Shown: piece after piece, positions 26,391 to 39,180 of the stretch | Numbering within the stretch: the first letter of the stretch is position 1 | How the letters are laid out: each line of letters starts with the position of its first letter | NCBI RefSeq assembly: GCF_000003605.2 | Contig: NW_003123406.1 | Span: 73,645 to 129,211 of the forward strand | Reading direction: 5' to 3' | Length of the DNA stretch: 55,567 bases | Origin: Saccoglossus kowalevskii | Taxonomy: Eukaryota; Hemichordata; Enteropneusta; Harrimaniidae | Notes under the pieces: generated by a model | Database searches by the model: none | The model's input: only the letters and a program-made list of their open reading frames with translations | Told to the model about the DNA's origin: nothing | Program-made: the position numbers and the translations under genes

Positions 26391-27171
26391 GTAGGAGATG
26401 TGAAAAGCCTGTTGCGTGTTGTGTTGTGTTGATAATTTTCTTTTTAACATCAAACATTTTGGCCACCTGATCACTGAAGCTTTGACCTTGAAAAACAGTA
26501 ACCTTAAAGTGACCTATTTGCAAAATAGCTTGAAGGTGAAATGATATCTCCATGGCTATAAATAAAGTTATGAACCATTCAAAGAAAGTTACAAACCATT
26601 TTATTAAATAGTTGAACCTCAAAATATAACGCATGTCAGTGTGTGATGATTTATTTATATGGTTATTGACTTCATATGTCCTTGCACCTTCTTATGTGAG
26701 GGCGCTGTTCAATAAACATCCCGTTATGGGTATGCGTGGGATATATCCAACTTCATTCATCATTTCGTTTGGGCGGTAGTGAGTTATTATTCTATAAATC
26801 TAAACCTATAATATTTAAAACAAAAATTTGACCAATGACCTGCGTGTTTGTAGATATGACAAGGGAAATTTGCATATGAATGGACAACCTTTTATGAGAC
26901 TAACTTAACAATTTATGTGGAGTGCCAAAATGACTCCATATGTGGAATGTCTCTTATTTGCATTCATTAATATTCATATGTGTAGGATACCCCAAACTTC
27001 ATTCTGATTGTTGGGAGAAAAACAAATTATCATTTTTGGCTCTGATGTCGAACAAGTTGAGCGGAGTTAATCATATCACTAATTGTCTGTTATTTTCTTT
27101 GTGGACTTTTTATTCTCTGGCTTGTTGCCAGTGGGGGATATGGAAATGACCTGTATCCATCTGTATGGAGG
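26391..27171 (+). other. Start of the long intron of the second gene
   Basis: No exon found. It contains the alternative stop (26468-26470) and an AATAAA (26561-26566) that could end a short transcript. Confidence 0.45.
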
Positions 27172-27885
27172 AAATTGCACACTAGATCAGATCAACATAT
27201 GACCATATATGGTCTTGTATGATTATGTGACCTCATTAAAAATGCATAAATGTCATATCTGAAGTACTAATGCAGATAGAGTCATTTGAGTGTTTTATTG
27301 AAGACATTGCACACTAGATCAGATCAAGATATGACATGACCATATATGGTCATATATGATCATGTGACCTCATTAAAAATGCATAAATATATCTGGAGTA
27401 CTATTGCAGATAGAGACAATTGTAGTGTTTTATTGAAAACATTACACACTAGATCAGATCAAGATATGACATGACCATATATGGTCATCTATGATCATGT
27501 GACCTCATTAAAATGCATGTCATATCTGGAGTACTATTGCAGATGGAAACAATTGCAGTGTTTTACTGAAAACATTGTATACTAGATCAGATCAAGATAT
27601 GACATGACCATATATGGTCATCTATGATCATGTGACCTCATTAAAAATGCATAAATGTCATATCTGGAGTACTATTGCAGATAGAGACAATTGTAGTGTT
27701 TTATTGAAGACATTGCACACTAGATCAGATCAACATATGACATGACCATATATGGCCATGTCACCTATTGAAAATGTATAAATGTCACATTTTGATCACT
27801 ATTGCAGGTAGAGGCTTTCAACCACTGCTTTATTGAGTACATTGAGCTCATAATCTGATCAACATATATTATCTCCATATTTGGT
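27172..27885 (+). repeat. 135-bp satellite, six units, each with a CArG box
   Basis: Units share CACACTAGATCAGATCAA, GACCATATATGGTC, ATGTGACCTCATTAAAAATG and TATCTGGAGTACTATTGCAG. CArG boxes lie at 27203, 27340, 27475, 27608, 27746 (all CCATATATGG) and 27875 (CCATATTTGG). Spacing is 129-138 bp. Confidence 0.93.
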
Positions 27886-27962
27886 TGTTAAAAATGTGCA
27901 AGTACTTACTTAGTAGACTCCTCTGCTGAGAGCTTGAGTTCATACTTGTATGCTATTTGATG

Positions 27963-28172
27963 TTTACATAATAATAATAATAATAATAATTTATTTCCCT
28001 TTGCTTCCTCCGATAGAGGTATGAGAGAACTAAATAATATACATTACATAATACAAACGAAAAAAGCATGTACATGGAAGCGTCACACGAAATAAATTTA
28101 TAAATTAGAAGAAATGCATAATAAGGCACTAGCCCCAAATTACAAAAAGCAAGTAAATAAATACCCAACACA
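27963..28172 (-). mobile_element. Retrotransposon 3'-end remnant (minus strand)
   Basis: On the minus strand it ends in an (ATT)n tail (27969-27991), preceded by untranslated 3' sequence. The layout resembles the 3' end at 31300-31490 on the plus strand. There is no usable frame. Confidence 0.45.
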
Positions 28173-30885
28173 ATTACTTTACAGTCACATCAGACTGCTC
28201 GGGGTGGGGTGGGAGTGGGATGGGATCTACTATCACTGATGACTTTCATGCTACATTTTTGACTTCCTGCTACATTTCACAAAAACATGTTGTGCATTTC
28301 TGTGCTCATTACCTGTAAACCCATCTACGCTGCAGCATTGAGATGGATATGGATGGTCACGTAACTGAGGGTACAAGTTACTATGCCACTGTATGTCTCT
28401 CTGACAGGTTGAATTTCTGTCATTGCAATATATTGACAAAATGTAGCAGGGATGTACACAATTCTTTTCCATTGGTCTTGTCCACCTTGTTCACGAAGTA
28501 TGGCAATTTACAGCGAGTTTATTTTTCATTTCTATATTTCAAGATGGCGGCGATATCATTAAGTGCAAGTATTTGTCGATGCCTGATATTTTAACCAGGG
28601 TAGTTAATACGTGTGTGCAAAAACCACCCTGACTCTTATTGTTCGAAGTCTTAATTAACTATAGTCATTGCATACAAATTTGTACGTTCTGGGAGAAGAA
28701 CAGGTTTTAGACATATCATGAAGATTGTGTGTTTACTTTGCTCTCCTTTGTCATTAATTAAAATATTACTTATTTTGACCATAGACAGGTGCTAATTTAC
28801 ATGCGCTAGTCAAATTGAGAAATTACTGTATTTTAATGTGAAGCATTTTCCATTAAGATTAGTCTGAGATGCACGCCAGACTCCGTTCAGTATTTATTTG
28901 TCGCTCACCAATTATGTCGGCTCTTACATGTAGCTGTAAAAAACGATGACAGCTGAAAACAACATTATCATAAATATTGTGTTTAAGCAACATGTGGATA
29001 TTGATCTTTGGTATTTCGACCTTCCAGGTAAAGACCATAGTTGAAAGTCAGGTCATTGCTTGTAGAGTCATTTTTCTGTCGTATTTGAGTGGTGCGTGGC
29101 ACAACATTACGAATACCAAAAGTAGAGCATCTGTGCATATCGTAGGTGTGTCATATTATGATAAGAGACTGATATATATATTACGGATATAGCTTTATGC
29201 ATGTTTTTCTTTGTGAGCTTGTTTTTCAATTAAAATATCTTTCATTGGCACTTCATTCATTTCATTTTTGTGTCACCGCATGCGTTGTACAATACGCAGG
29301 TGTAAAGAATACCAGCGTGAGAATAATACAAAAGAAACAGAGTATAAAGACTTATAAATAACAAGAATTTAAAACCCCTTTCAAAGTAAGAAGGTATCCT
29401 ATAAATATTCAGTTACTCTCACGCCACCGTAAAATTAGATGTGAACAGATGGTATTTTTCATATATGAAACAGTATGCTTCAAAATGTCTGAGTGGTAAC
29501 AAGTGTTACAATTTGGGGGCTGGAAATAGAACTAGAAATATCCTGCAATTCCAGTTCGTTCACACTAGAGTCAGTGGGTGGGTGGTATGGCAGGTTGCAC
29601 ATCCTAGCAATTGAGATTTTTTTTTTGTTTGGCAATTAGAACAACCATAGATGTAGGGATTTTTAACATATTCAAATGATTTCACAACTTGTAGCAATTA
29701 CTTTGCTTTTAACTGATTTTTCTCCTTACTGAAAATACATGTATAAATGATTCATTCAACCCTGCATTTACCAATGGTACTTAAGTTGATTTTGTAAATA
29801 CCCGTACTGCTATTTTAAAAACTAAATATGTGATTGAACAGCTCTGGAAGCAGCATGTGTTGAATGATCAACCCCTAATCTGAAAAAATTTCGATAAAGA
29901 ATCCTAATCTGTTTTGGTGAGCAAAACTTTGCCCAATGCACTTCAACATTCACATTATACTTGCCCATTTTACCAAGCCCTCTGAAAGTGCCCTCGATAA
30001 CAACATGCTAATTCTAATGGCAACCTGTGCTGATGATTCAGTAAGGGAATATCTGATTGGTTGATGATTCAGTAAGGGAATATCTGATTGGTTGACATCA
30101 ATAGACAGCTCCCAGAATGCAATTTCCATAGAACGTATGTTGCATCAAATATGCCGATATGTGATTTGCAAATGTACACACACAAAAAACAGCGCTATAC
30201 CTGCTTTTAATCAGATTATACATAATAATGCTTTTTCATCAGATTTTATTTACAAAAAAAACACAGAAAAACCAATTGATCTATGACAAATATTTTTGTA
30301 GTATATTAAAAAAAGCTGTACAATGTTTTGATAGTTATCACATGAAAGAATTATTGTTTATTAATAATATTATTTTACAGTAGTAGTTTTGTTTCTATAT
30401 TGACCAATTCCTTTTTAATTTGTTTACTTGTGTACATTATACATGATGGTAACAAGTGGAGCATTTCAACATTTTTTTTTTTAAATTTCCAAAAAAAAAT
30501 CGTCAATCCCGCAGCGAAAATCATGTCAATTATTGGTTGTGATGAAATTGTTGAAAAAAAAAAAACATAAAATGTTTTAGTGGGAAAAATTGTGGTTTTC
30601 AGAGGTTGAAATGAGGTATAGACATAAGGTGGGAAAAGGTAAAAACCCTTTTAAATTTTTATGCGTTCTACAATAATTTCTTTTTTAAATTTTCATCCGA
30701 ATGGACATCATTTCCAATCAGCTATATTTCTTGATAAAAATTTGTAAAAAATATTTTTTTTTGTGTGAAAGGTAACAAAAAGTGACATTGACATTGTTAG
30801 AATGAAGTTACACAGAATTTTACTTTATGAAGCCAACTCATTTTGTTTTACTTCTTTTACAAAACATGTGTGACTTTGAAATGTT
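28173..30885. other. Noncoding AT-rich DNA
   Basis: No supported gene. A 40-bp direct duplication containing GATGATTCAGTAAGGGAATA is at about 30031-30093. Several long A or T runs occur after 29600. Confidence 0.5.
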
Positions 30886-30887
30886 TG

Positions 30888-31490
30888 TAGGTCATGGGAA
30901 CATGGGTACGTGGAAGACAAACAGACTCTAGATACGTAATTAGTGCTATAATTCATCAGTTGAAACACAATATGGTGCACAGAGTGACACACGCTGTTAA
31001 GTCTGGTGTGCGTCTCAGACTTATCTTAATGGAAAACACTTCACATTAGGTCTCAGAAAAAATCCAAAAATCCAACTTGAGGATAGAAAGTGTAAGAAAT
31101 GTAATAATGATGTGATGGAGGATGAGATACATTTCACTCTGTAATGTACATGTTTTTAAATTGAAAGACAATCTTAATTTCTAGAGTGTAACATTACTAA
31201 TAAAATCGCAGGCCAGCAAAATGGAGATGTTTTTCTTAAAATAATGAAACATGATCTTGCCCTTCTCAAATTTTTGAAAAATACATTATTCAATGGAAAT
31301 ACTTGATTATGTAAATACGCATTTATGAGAGAACCAATGTCTTTTCTATGCAATGTCAGTTTTAGTATTTTATACTTTATTTTTTCTATTTTGTCCTATT
31401 AATGTTTTATTTTTATTTAGTTAATTTTATCATTTTAGTCTTAAGCCGAAGGTTTTGGTTGTGTAATAAAGTTATTATTATTATTAAAAT
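30888..31490 (+). mobile_element. Non-LTR retrotransposon 3' fragment
   Basis: Plus-strand translation near 31055-31150 gives RKNPKIQLEDRKCKKCNNDV then MEDEIHFTL, the C-terminal Cys-rich segment of non-LTR elements, followed by a stop. The 3' end has AATAAAG and a short (TTA)n tail at 31469-31485. Confidence 0.75.
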
Positions 31491-33480
31491 ACATGTTAAC
31501 GATTATTAACATCCTTGAAAAACAAGGTGCTTTTGGTAAATTTGTTGACCTTGAAAGTCGCATGCTCCCTGATGTTTTGTGTAAGCGCTATCCGACAAAC
31601 TGAGAAATGAAAGGCGCCCTGGTTTTTACTGCATGCATGAACAGCTTGAATGAGCAGTTTATTCTCGTCTCATTTGAATACATACGGGTACCTTGTTTCA
31701 GAATCCTTGTGTCTGCAGGGAGATGTGTTGTCCCGGGCAACAAGTGTCTCTCAAAAAATACAGTTTCGCATTATGCCATAATCTTTCTTACAAAGAAGTA
31801 TCAGAAAATTGATAAATTTATTAGTTTTCAAAACTACGAACTACAGTTTTGTAACATGAACCTGTGAGGTGACTCATAGAACTTAATAAAAAAAAGACTG
31901 ATCACACACTTTCGTGGCAGGGATTTCCTAAAACTTCGCTAAATTATCCTCTGTGAATGCCTGTTTTGAATTGAAAGAAAAACACTTTGGGGATCAGAAC
32001 TTGTTTTTTTTTGACTTATTAACCCAAACTGTATGCATATTGCTCATTTTCTTATCCAAAACTATTCACCAACATTTTTAATTCGCAATTGGAGTCAAGC
32101 TTAAGGCTGTAGGTGAAATAACAAATTCATTGTTTCTATGGAAACAAGTTCAGAATAACCCCTATCATTTACACAAAATTTCGTTTGGTGTAAAATATGG
32201 AGTGAGTGTAGTTCTTTTAGATTTTCAAATTTCATAGCAACATATTTGAATATATGTTATGCGTACTATGTACTACACAATAATTGCATGACCTCGGTGT
32301 GCAATATTGTAAGCTGAGAACAAAAGTTGTAGACTCCCTCTTTATTAGAAACCAGGTCAGTCGTAATTGACTGCTCTCTAATGACAGATTTGAGGACCTG
32401 CAGAAAGCCCCTCTTTATTTCTAGATATACATGTACGTATGCAAGCGCGGTCCCATATCAAACACTGCCTGAAACGTGTGACCTTGGAATCGTTCTGTCC
32501 AATCCATGCACATATAAACGTGCGGGCATAAAAAATGTCTGTAGATATTTTTACTGTGCCGAATCATTTAACCTGGCAATTGTTCTTTGACATGAACAGT
32601 TTTCTTACAGTATTTGCGTCAGTTTTTAACCGTAATTGTTATGTTTGGATGCCACTCTATATACATTTTGGGTCGGCAACAATGGCAGCCAAAGTTGGCA
32701 TTTCAGATCACGCAATTAAAACACTTGGTCCTGACCCGATATTTCATATTTTTCGGTCGGTCGTTGAGGGCAACAAAACAATTTATTTTTTTTGCCCTAA
32801 TGTACCTTTGGTGGAGAATGGGAGTTTTTATAGAGTAGTGTAGCCTTCTATCTTTTTTTTGTGTGCTAATTTTGTGTTAATTTTTCACTTTCCCTCTTGT
32901 ATTTCCAGGTTAGATTTAAGTGTTTTTTGTTATTTGGTTCTTTACTGTATTTACTCCATCTTGGCGGCCCCTCTGCAGTTTGTCTACTGCATCGTTTAGG
33001 GGGTTCACCTTTTAGGTGGACAATCCCCCCCCCCCCACCCCCAAGATAAGCAAAGTAAGCACCCACTACTAGTTCATATCTCGTAGTTCATATCATTGCA
33101 GTCACTCTGCCTCTACCTGTATTTAACTGCTCATATTTGTCATTTAAATTATCATGTTTTAATTTTGTGGTAATACAATTTTATATACGTGACTTTCAAC
33201 AAATTTTGTATTCACGCAAATAATTAAATCGTGAAAATTTCTAGCACCGAAAATTAGTAGGGTAATGTGCGATGACTTGGGTCAAACCAATAAATGACAA
33301 ACCAATAGAATTGCCATGCAGCCAGATGCCAGGAAATGCCTTTGTCTAGCTGAGCTGGCTGTACAATGTAGGCCACCATGTACTATATAACAGCTGTTCT
33401 TATATGTGAAAGCTGCCACACAAAACAGTGCTATGTGTCTGGATTCACAGCATATCTAGCGTTGATTGGCTGTCTCTGTT
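31491..33480. other. Noncoding DNA
   Basis: No supported gene. A poly-C tract lies at 33026-33040, beside a GC-rich patch (32960-33050) that gives an open minus-strand frame of unknown origin, possibly a decayed element. Confidence 0.45.
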
Positions 33481-33490
33481 AACACTTAAG

Positions 33491-33530
33491 TCATGTGACA
33501 AATCACATGATGTACATGTGACTATAAATA
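33491..33530 (+). promoter_or_regulatory. Triple E-box next to a TATA box
   Basis: TCATGTGA (33491), TCACATGA (33503) and ACATGTGA (about 33514) lie within 32 bp and are followed by TATAAATA at 33523-33530. These are USF/MITF-type E-boxes. No gene follows on the plus strand. Confidence 0.3.
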
Positions 33531-33679
33531 ATTAAAATGTATACTTGTGTTCACTGTGAAATTTAAACTGATTAATATTTGTTTGTTTCAATGGTTGAAT
33601 ATTTATATGTACTGTATTAAATTGTGATTGATTGATTTCTGTTTGGTCTGCACTCATTATTTATTTCATTATTAATCAT

Positions 33680-34135
33680 ATTTGAAATATGATATGATAT
33701 GATATTTGGAACGTACACAAACAAAAGTAAGGTAATGTTCAAAAGGACAAAAGACATTACTACAAGACTAAAACAAAGCAAAATTGGAAAGGATATACTT
33801 GTCACAACTGGAGAGAGTTTCAATGAATAGATCATCAATACTTAAATTTTGAAAAAGTGGCTCATAAATAAAGAGAGCTGAAAGAAATTTCTGTCTACAT
33901 TTTTTGATAATGTTATATTGAAAATGAAATAGATAATGTTTTTCATTTCCAATCTTGTTACAATCATGGATTTCACATGGCCTTCTTCTCTCATATATAT
34001 GTAAATTATTGGGGGAAGACGGTAACTTCGCTGTGTACTTACAGAGGTATAATTCAGTGATTGTAAACACACCTTGCACCGTGTTTTTTTATGTGAAGAC
34101 CTTGAGAGCATGGGAGTTGAAAATACTGAGAACAA
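33680..34135 (-). mobile_element. Retrotransposon C-terminal fragment with 3' tail (minus strand)
   Basis: Minus-strand translation gives RRRPCEIHDCNKIGNEKHYL, then YNIIKKCRQKFL, the Cys-rich C-terminus of non-LTR elements. The frame shifts near 33840. The tail is an ATATC-type repeat at 33680-33705. Confidence 0.7.
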
Positions 34136-34558
34136 TGTAGTTAAGTTTTACAAGTGTTATAATGTGACATATATAAGGTTGGTGACCTATGTCAACTTAA
34201 TTCATGCCTCTTGAATTAAATATTAGTTTTGCAGATTTCTTTCGGATATGAAACTGTGAAAATTTGTAATATTTGTATTCAGTCGGCTCTTACATCGTAA
34301 CCTTAAAGAAACAGGGTTCAAATCATGAGAATTGTTTCTTTTTTTTCTTCCTATCCAGTGCTAATCATAGTACTTTGGACATCAATAGTCTAAGAATGGA
34401 ATAGAATACTGTAGAATACTTTAATTTCGCTTGGAATTTATTTCCGCTCTTTTCTCTGAAGGGATGATTCTGTGAAAATAAAATCCAGCGAATATACTTT
34501 TTTTTCCTATATTTCACATTCACCTCATCAAAAATCCCTGTAAATAAATTCCATACAA

Positions 34559-34666
34559 CAGAATAGAATATAATAGAATAGAATATAGAATAGAATAGAA
34601 TAGAATAGAATAGAATAGAATAGAATAGAATAGAATAGAATAGAATAGAATAGAATAGAATAGAAT
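34559..34666 (+). repeat. (AATAG)n microsatellite
   Basis: About 20 copies of a 5-bp unit with a few breaks at the left end. A shorter copy of the same unit lies at 36570-36591. Confidence 0.95.
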
Positions 34667-35685
34667 GCTTATTATTAGCAGCTATAAATAACAAATATTT
34701 TTGATCAATAATTATATGATTGGCAAAATGTTTTTTTAAATTATATTGTATACCTGATGTTTTCAAATATCAGTGTTAAATATTGTAATTATTATTTTAT
34801 AAATTGGATACAGTGTTTTATTAGAGTTCTATTGGACTTTCTCTTTATGTTTTGTCATAATTGAAATTCAGATATTTGGTGGCTCGTAGTTACATTTCTG
34901 TCGTTTTAGTTATGTTTAATTTTTTAGTTTTTGATGACTAATTTTCTCAAAATTTATGATTAGCTTCTACTCTGAACGATTAGTTTTTAATAATGTGCAC
35001 TGGTAGGAGTATATCCATTATTAATATTAACTAATATTGAATGAAATCACAACTCTTCACCCATCCTCAGACAGTGGTGACATATGTTTCTCTTTCAAAT
35101 ATCCCTAAGTGCATTTTACTCCCATGTATACATGTATATATATATATATTACAGCAACAATGTTATTTTAGTGTGCTGTAAATCCCCCAGTCTAGATATT
35201 TAATGTTTGAATTCATTTTCATATCAACAAATTATATTTTTTTCTATGTATCTATATATATTTTGACAATTTCCATGAATTTTGCTCATACCATCTTGAA
35301 AACTATTGTATACAATCATACTTACTAGTATTACATGTGTGTGACAATATTCAGTGGCAGAGGGATATAGGGTCTCTGGTTGCTTAGCAACCATGTGCAC
35401 GGTCGAGTTTAGGGCATTGCTCATTTCTTTCTAGCCAGCATGAATATGGCGTTTTAGGCAGATATTAAAAATGGCTGAATGACAGAAATTTAATATTAAT
35501 AACAATTAGCCTGTTCTAGAGCCATGTATTTGACATGTTTTGACTGATTGCAATCAAACTTTGCACTGATAACTGTCATAACGTTTTCTGAATGCTTATC
35601 TTTAAACATGTACTATGTACTTCACAAGATCTTTTTTTCCCAATCATATTCAACAGTGATTGCTACATCATGCAGACCTCCCCTT
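34667..35685. other. Noncoding AT-rich DNA
   Basis: No gene seen. A TA run is at about 35134-35149. A 15-bp palindrome at 35378 is listed separately. Confidence 0.5.
35378..35392. promoter_or_regulatory. RFX X-box-like 15-bp palindrome
   Basis: GGTTGCTTAGCAACC is a 15-bp palindrome with a single unpaired centre base and fits the RFX X-box. No gene start was found beside it. Confidence 0.35.
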
Positions 35686-35687
35686 TT

Positions 35688-36275
35688 TAGCTTCGCTGTT
35701 GACTTTGTCGAGCGAAGCTTATCATATGAGTGATTGTTCGTCATCGTCCGTGTCAATGTTTTACTTTTTTTACTTCTTCTTAAAAACTACAAGCCTGAAT
35801 GCTTTGATACTTGGTGTATATGTACCTTGGGTAGACCGCTCTCAGATTTGTTCATTTCATGATCATATCTTCAATTCTCTAATTTTGGTGAATATTTTTG
35901 TAATTTTTGGTAAAAAGTGATATTTTCGACTTCTTGTTAAAAACCACAAGTCCAATTGCTTTGATATTACATATATAGGTACTACATGTGAACCACTCTC
36001 AAATTTGTTCATTTCATGATGATATCTTCAATTCTCTAATTTTGATGAATATTTTTGGCATTTTTGGTAAAAAGTGATATTTTCTTCTTGTTAAAAACCA
36101 CAATCATTTATGTTGAAAAATGATATTTTTGAATTTTTGTTGACAACAGCAAGTCCCATTGCAATGATACTATGCATATTGTTCATTTTCTAATGATATC
36201 TTCTGTTCTTTAATTGAAATGTGCATTGCTAACAGCGGAGCTATCTCAGCCGAGAGGCTGCTTGTTTCTTGTTAA
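35688..36275. repeat. Dispersed modular repeat
   Basis: It begins AGCTTCGCTGTTGACTTTG with an inverted AGCTTCGCT/AGCGAAGCT pair. It contains two to three repeated modules of about 140 bp (TGCTTTGATACTTGG..., TTTGTTCATTTCATGATGA..., TTCAATTCTCTAATTTTG). It ends near CAGCCGAGAGGCTGCTTGTT. The same modules recur at 48665-49010. Confidence 0.75.
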
Positions 36276-36859
36276 TTTATGAATAATTCTCCAGTTCCCG
36301 TCCAATCCTGCTTTGTTTTGACATCTCGAAAATGTTATACAAGTCTAGGCTTCTTGATTTTTTCCCTCAATTCTTAACCATATTTCTTCCCCCTGTATTA
36401 ATGCTCTGTTAAATATTGCTGTCACCCTATATTTGAATTATAAGGGTTTGATAACCTTTAGTGACTTTTGAAAACAAGGTCTGACAGAGCATGAACCGCA
36501 GGCTGTCCACACCCATTCAACAAAATCATGGATGTATAAAACATTGTGTATAGACCTGTTTGTTTTATAATAGAATAGAATAGAATAGAATGTTTATATA
36601 TAGAAGTAAGCACTGTGCCTGCCTCGTTTAATAGTAATACTCTTGTTGTTGTTAGACTTTGAAAAAACGATGAATTACGAATTAATCTGAAGTGTCGTTC
36701 AAGACCTTTCATGTATGTGTCTGTCTGCATGCTTGTGCTCCAATGGCAATGTACTGAAGTCATGGAGGCACCCATGCATTCAGTAATGAAACCAAAATGT
36801 GTGTGGACTATGTAGATACCTATATAGCACTCTCCACCCCATTTGTTGGTGTACATGTA

Positions 36860-37233
36860 ACGTACAAGAACAGGAAATTTAGAAATGCTCTAACCAAATT
36901 CAGGATTTCAGCCAATCAGCTACCAGTCGAAAAAGGTCGACATAGAGGCATTAAAAGAGAAGACATTACCTTTTCAGATGTAACCATGACAAAATTAGGG
37001 AATTAAGAAATGCATTATTTACAGCAATCTATGTTTATGCCCCTATTCTACAACTATTAGCTAGAGAGAATATTTTTGTTTTGATTTTTTCAAGTTTTGA
37101 TCTTTTTATTTGTAGTAGTCTAGCAAAATTTGTTTTTCATGTTTTAGAATTGTTTTAGCTTATTTTGTTTGTGTTATTTGGGACTTTACACTAGCTCTGT
37201 ACTGTGTATGTGCCAAATAAAATATCCTATCCT
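36860..37233 (+). mobile_element. Non-LTR retrotransposon 3' fragment
   Basis: Translation gives RNALTKFRISANQLPVEKGR then HRGIKRED, the conserved C-terminal block of non-LTR elements. It is followed by 3' sequence with AAATAAAATATCC and a short TATCC repeat. Confidence 0.75.
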
Positions 37234-38142
37234 ACTGTAGTATGGAAAGGGGACTTTTTATTGCTTCTAGAAAACTGAAAGTCTCAATATGACTGGTCAA
37301 TACTTCTGTCTATCACAAAATCCATATGTGACTCAAAATTGGGTTAATTGCTTCTCACATATTTCAAGTTTGTACGCAATTACCTTGCCTGGCACTCTCA
37401 CATGGAAATCTCACTTTCTAAAGAAAGTGTCCACTCCACTTCACCTATTACTCACCCAAATCGTGAGCATGTTTTTTTAGCGAATTTAATTCGGTAATTT
37501 AAGATGTCACTAATGACTTCATATTATAATTCAAAATGGCAGCCAAACGACGTCTTTTTCTCCACACACACACTTTGTAAACAACACATAAAACGTAATA
37601 ATCTGGAGCGCTCGACAGTTTTTTTTGTTTTTAAGGAGGTGATAACTGGGCATTTTTTTGGCAGGTGACAGAGAAGTTTGTGAAAACAGGAAATCAACAA
37701 AGACAAGAGAAGTTCGCTAAATCAACATTTCGCTATTATGTCATTTTACCACAATTTGCTAAAATAGTATGTCGCTTTTTCAACATGTTTTACAGTATAT
37801 TCAGTCTTGATTCCCACTCTGTCTATTGTGGTTATTTCAAGACTGTACACGCACGTGTCTGTTCTTTTTATACTGTTTACCGATGTGAGTGTTTAGCAAG
37901 CCTAAATAGGTTTGTAAATTGTAAACAGGGCCACCAGTAGCTGTTTCGGGTCTATGTGTCCACAAGAGCTAATTATAACTCTCCAAATTTATACTATTTT
38001 GAAGAATTTTTAATAACACAGCTTCACTTGCATTACCGTGTTAACTTCTTTTTGACTCTTGTTTTGCAAAGCACACATTGGGAGTCTTTGCAGTTAGACT
38101 GTCTGTCTGTATGTGTGTGTGTTTGTCCATCTTTTCCACTGA

Positions 38143-38822
38143 TAAATAATAAATAATAAAGATAATTTATTGCATCCTTAGAAATACAGTGTTTCCATCA
38201 GTTTATAGCAACAAAAGTAAGATATTAAAAAACAAAATAACAAAAAAACTATAGCAAATAATAAATGATAGATTTTAGTGTTTTTGTTAAGTATCTTTCT
38301 CGTTTCTCATTAAGAACGAGCTGTGTATAAATTCTCCAACAAGTTTGATTACATTTGTGTTAGAATGTTTCATTAAGTATGTAAATTTCTGTTGGTCAGT
38401 TTTTGTTTCATCAGGAAACTGTATATTTGAGAATATATCCATTCGCAGTGTGTGATATTTTGGGCATTTGATGAGGAGATGCATTTCATCTTCTATGTCT
38501 GCTAAAGTACATTGTTTACAAATCCTGTTTTCCAAAGAAATTTTAGGTTGGGTATGTCTACCCTTTTCTATTGCTAGGCTGTGATTACTTGTTCGGAATC
38601 TAGAGACAGAAATTCTATGTTTTAGATTCAGTATAATTAAGTAACTTTCAAAGTTGTAGTTTGTTTTGAATTGAGTATATGTTCTCAACTTAGGTTTATC
38701 CATAATTGTCTCCTTCCAGAATTCAATATATTTTTGTTTAATATTGTTTCCTATTCTCTTTATATTTTGTTTATAATATCTCAAGAACCATATGTTGTTT
38801 TTTGATGAAACTTGATGCATAG
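38143..38822 (-). mobile_element. Retrotransposon C-terminal region, 177-codon open frame (minus strand)
   Basis: The frame (38287-38820) gives KPKLRTYTQFKTNYNFESYL, HRISVSRFRTSNHSLAIEKG, then RICKQC and EDEMHLLIKCPKYHTLR. This is the conserved C-terminal segment of non-LTR elements. It is the best-preserved such piece here, with no internal stop. The 3' tail is an AATAAT-type repeat at 38143-38160. Confidence 0.82.
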
Positions 38823-39180
38823 ATGCTCTGGGCTAATACGCAGATTTGATTAGGTCCAAACCATGCATATTAATTACCTAATTTGCATGATAATCAGCTG
38901 ATTTTCGGCTGTTCTATGATTGTTTCTCTGATATCTAAATAACGACTAATTGGACAATGCACATACAAGCCAAATAAGTTTTGGGTTAATATCCTTGCAT
39001 ATTAATTACCTAAATTGCATAATTAGTAAGTGTAAATGCTTGCACTTATATTTTTAAATGCTGTATTTGTTCTAATAGAAGAACATGTGCTAACTTCATG
39101 CCTCCAATATCTTCACACATAGGAGTTCTTACTAAGCTTTCTTTGATTTTAAATATAACCTCATACTGACTTAACCTTAA
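38823..39180. repeat. Dispersed repeat, copy 1
   Basis: It shares TGCATATTAATTACCTAATT, a CATGCCTCCAATATCTTCA block and CTTTCTTTGATTTT with 46075-46445, in the same orientation. The TGCATATTAATTACCTAA word occurs twice (38863, 38995). Confidence 0.65.

Noticed and set aside
34311-34329. Isolated Pol III B box (GGTTCAAATC)
   Set aside because: No A box at a proper distance upstream.
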